From Prevotella sp. UBA2755 (GTDB lineage Bacteria > Bacteroidota > Bacteroidia > Bacteroidales > Bacteroidaceae), in the NCBI GenBank assembly GCA_002353225.1, contig DEJF01000046.1:3158-10659 (forward strand): a stretch of DNA of 7,502 bases, given 5' to 3'. Positions 7,033-7,502 of this stretch are shown piece by piece. The position numbers and the translations under genes are program-made. A model generated the notes under the pieces. That model was not told the DNA's origin and ran no database searches. It saw only the letters and a list, made by a program, of their open reading frames with translations. The stretch's first letter is position 1, and the number at the start of each line of letters is the position of its first letter.

Positions 7033-7060
7033 GGGGGGGGTGTTAACTATATTTAACTAT
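7033..7060. repeat. Eight-G homopolymer next to 10-bp-phased AT repeats upstream of the promoter
   Basis: Eight consecutive G (7033-7040; C on the transcribed side) lie in otherwise AT-rich DNA, six bases upstream of the -33-like box. Immediately beyond it, TTAACTAT occurs twice (7043-7050 and 7053-7060), exactly one helical turn apart. The phased AT repeats could be an UP-like element or regulator sites. The G run is prone to slippage and would change their distance from the promoter. Confidence 0.6.
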
Positions 7061-7084
7061 TTTAATACAAAACTGTCTAATTAT

Positions 7085-7264
7085 CTATAACAGAGCGCAT
7101 AAAATCCTGTTTTTCTTAGTGTTTAGGTACATGCACAAGGTCACCCCTAAAGTGGTGGTTTCAAGCCTTTCGTCCGGAGAGATGCCTTGCATCATCACGC
7201 GCAAGAAAAAGTCAAAAAATATCAATTTTAAGGCAGAACAAAGCCCATCTTTTGCCTTGTCCAT
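7085..7264 (-). CDS. Doubtful 59-residue ORF, or a conserved non-coding element
   Basis: An open frame runs from an ATG inside the T-rich tail of the terminator (7264) to a TAG (7085). The product would be hydrophobic near residues 11-24 (ALKLIFFDFFLRVM), with four Cys and a segment DERLETTTLG. I do not recognise a domain. Arguments against a gene are that the start lies exactly where the upstream transcript should end, that no promoter of its own was seen, and that Leu and Ile codons are partly AT-rich, unlike the neighbours. The complementary segments ATGCAAGG and CCTTGTGCAT, about 45 bases apart on the minus strand, could pair with small bulges, so a structured RNA is an alternative. Otherwise I see nothing in the 6940-7298 interval beyond this, the promoter elements and the terminator. 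Confidence 0.22.
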   Translation of the reverse strand: MDKAKDGLCSALKLIFFDFFLRVMMQGISPDERLETTTLGVTLCMYLNTKKNRILCALL

Positions 7265-7266
7265 AA

Positions 7267-7297
7267 AATAAGCCCCACCGAACCGGCAGGGCTTATT
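7267..7297 (-). terminator. Rho-independent terminator after the microprotein gene
   Basis: A perfect 9-bp stem, AATAAGCCC (7267-7275) with GGGCTTATT (7289-7297), is extended inward by about five more pairs, including two G-T wobbles, to a three-base loop. On the minus strand it starts two bases after the stop codon and is followed by TTATGG, giving a short T run (TTATTTTA). It should insulate the fimbrial operon from transcription coming from the right. Confidence 0.8.
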
Positions 7298-7298
7298 G

Positions 7299-7391
7299 TT
7301 ACATACAGGACGTTACTCCCAAGGTTGTCGCAATGGCGGTGAGGATACTCACTACGAGTTGAATCACCATCTTCCAAGTCTCTTTCTTCAT
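7299..7391 (-). CDS. Smalltalk-family microprotein (30 residues)
   Basis: Minus-strand translation gives a 30-residue product starting MKKETWKMVIQLVVSILTA and ending TLGVTSCM, then TAA. The Lys-rich start, the single hydrophobic helix with the ILTAIATTLG core and the Cys-Met end match what I recall of the very short Bacteroidales family called 'smalltalk' in public annotation. The function is unknown. The helix suggests membrane insertion, and the near-terminal Cys (GVTSC) resembles a lipobox with nothing left to anchor. An ATG directly upstream (7394) would add one Met. A terminator follows at once, so this is the last gene of its transcript. As I remember the family, members often sit beside an HU-like DNA-binding gene and an amidase gene. 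Any such partner would be outside the right edge. Confidence 0.78.
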   Translation of the reverse strand: MKKETWKMVIQLVVSILTAIATTLGVTSCM

Positions 7392-7395
7392 CATT

Positions 7396-7502
7396 GAGAC
7401 CCTCTCTAACTCCCCCTGTTGAGGGGGAGAACCGATATTGAGGGTTGACGGTTTGGGTTAGTAAAATTCCGAGACCCCAGACCCCTCTAACTTCCCCTGG
7501 TG
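7396..7502. repeat. Two related copies of a GC-rich intergenic repeat, one with a hairpin
   Basis: GAGACCCTCTCTAACTCCCC (from 7396) is echoed by GACCCCTCTAACTTCCCC (from 7480), and a further GAGACCCC precedes the second copy (7471). In the first copy CTCCCCCT (7410-7417) pairs perfectly with AGGGGGAG (7422-7429) across a four-base loop. The second copy is cut by the window edge just after its first arm. This resembles the short palindromic (REP-like) repeats scattered between Bacteroidales genes. I see no gene in 7395-7502. Confidence 0.6.

Noticed and set aside
7150..7175. GGTTTCAAGCC, resembling a tRNA T arm
   Set aside because: No acceptor stem, anticodon arm or D arm can be fitted around it on either strand.

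Overview
The window reads as Bacteroidales DNA, most like Prevotella or a relative. The evidence is the set of protein families (DUF3575/OmpA-like, Mfa1-type fimbrillin, FimB/Mfa2 anchor, a 'smalltalk' microprotein), a promoter of the Bacteroidetes type (TAnnTTTG at -7), the absence of clear Shine-Dalgarno sites, and AT-rich spacers between moderately GC-rich genes. Genus is inferred from these general features only.

All supported genes lie on the minus strand, so the window is read from right to left. At the far right (7396-7502) are two related copies of a GC-rich repeat, one of which forms a hairpin. Next come a 30-codon membrane or lipoprotein-like microprotein (7299-7391) and a strong stem-loop terminator (7267-7297). 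About 325 bases (6940-7264) follow without a confident gene. This stretch holds a doubtful 59-codon ORF and then the promoter region of the operon. The promoter region contains 10-bp-phased AT repeats, a run of eight G, a -33/-7 promoter, and an inverted repeat overlapping the -7 box.

From 6939 down to the left edge is one type V fimbria (Mfa-like) operon: (1) an outer-membrane DUF3575 barrel with an OmpA-like C-terminal domain; (2) the major Mfa1-type fimbrillin; (3) a FimB/Mfa2-type anchor lipoprotein whose start codon overlaps the fimbrillin stop; (4) a second Mfa1-type fimbrillin, clearly a paralogue of the first; (5) the N-terminal 265 codons of a further fimbrial lipoprotein, cut by the window edge and probably an accessory or tip subunit. 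In the type V model, subunits are exported as lipoproteins, processed on the cell surface by an arginine-specific protease, and polymerised by strand exchange. The Mfa2-like protein anchors or terminates the fibre, and the later genes supply adaptors or the tip.

The gene content is a known type of locus. The less ordinary signals are in the DNA between genes: a homopolymeric G tract placed between the -33 box and phased repeats (a possible phase-variation switch), two perfect palindromes at the start codon of the major fimbrillin, a 12-bp inverted repeat around the start of the last gene, and an identically spaced C-terminal motif shared by three different subunits. I found no CRISPR array, tRNA, rRNA or transposase.
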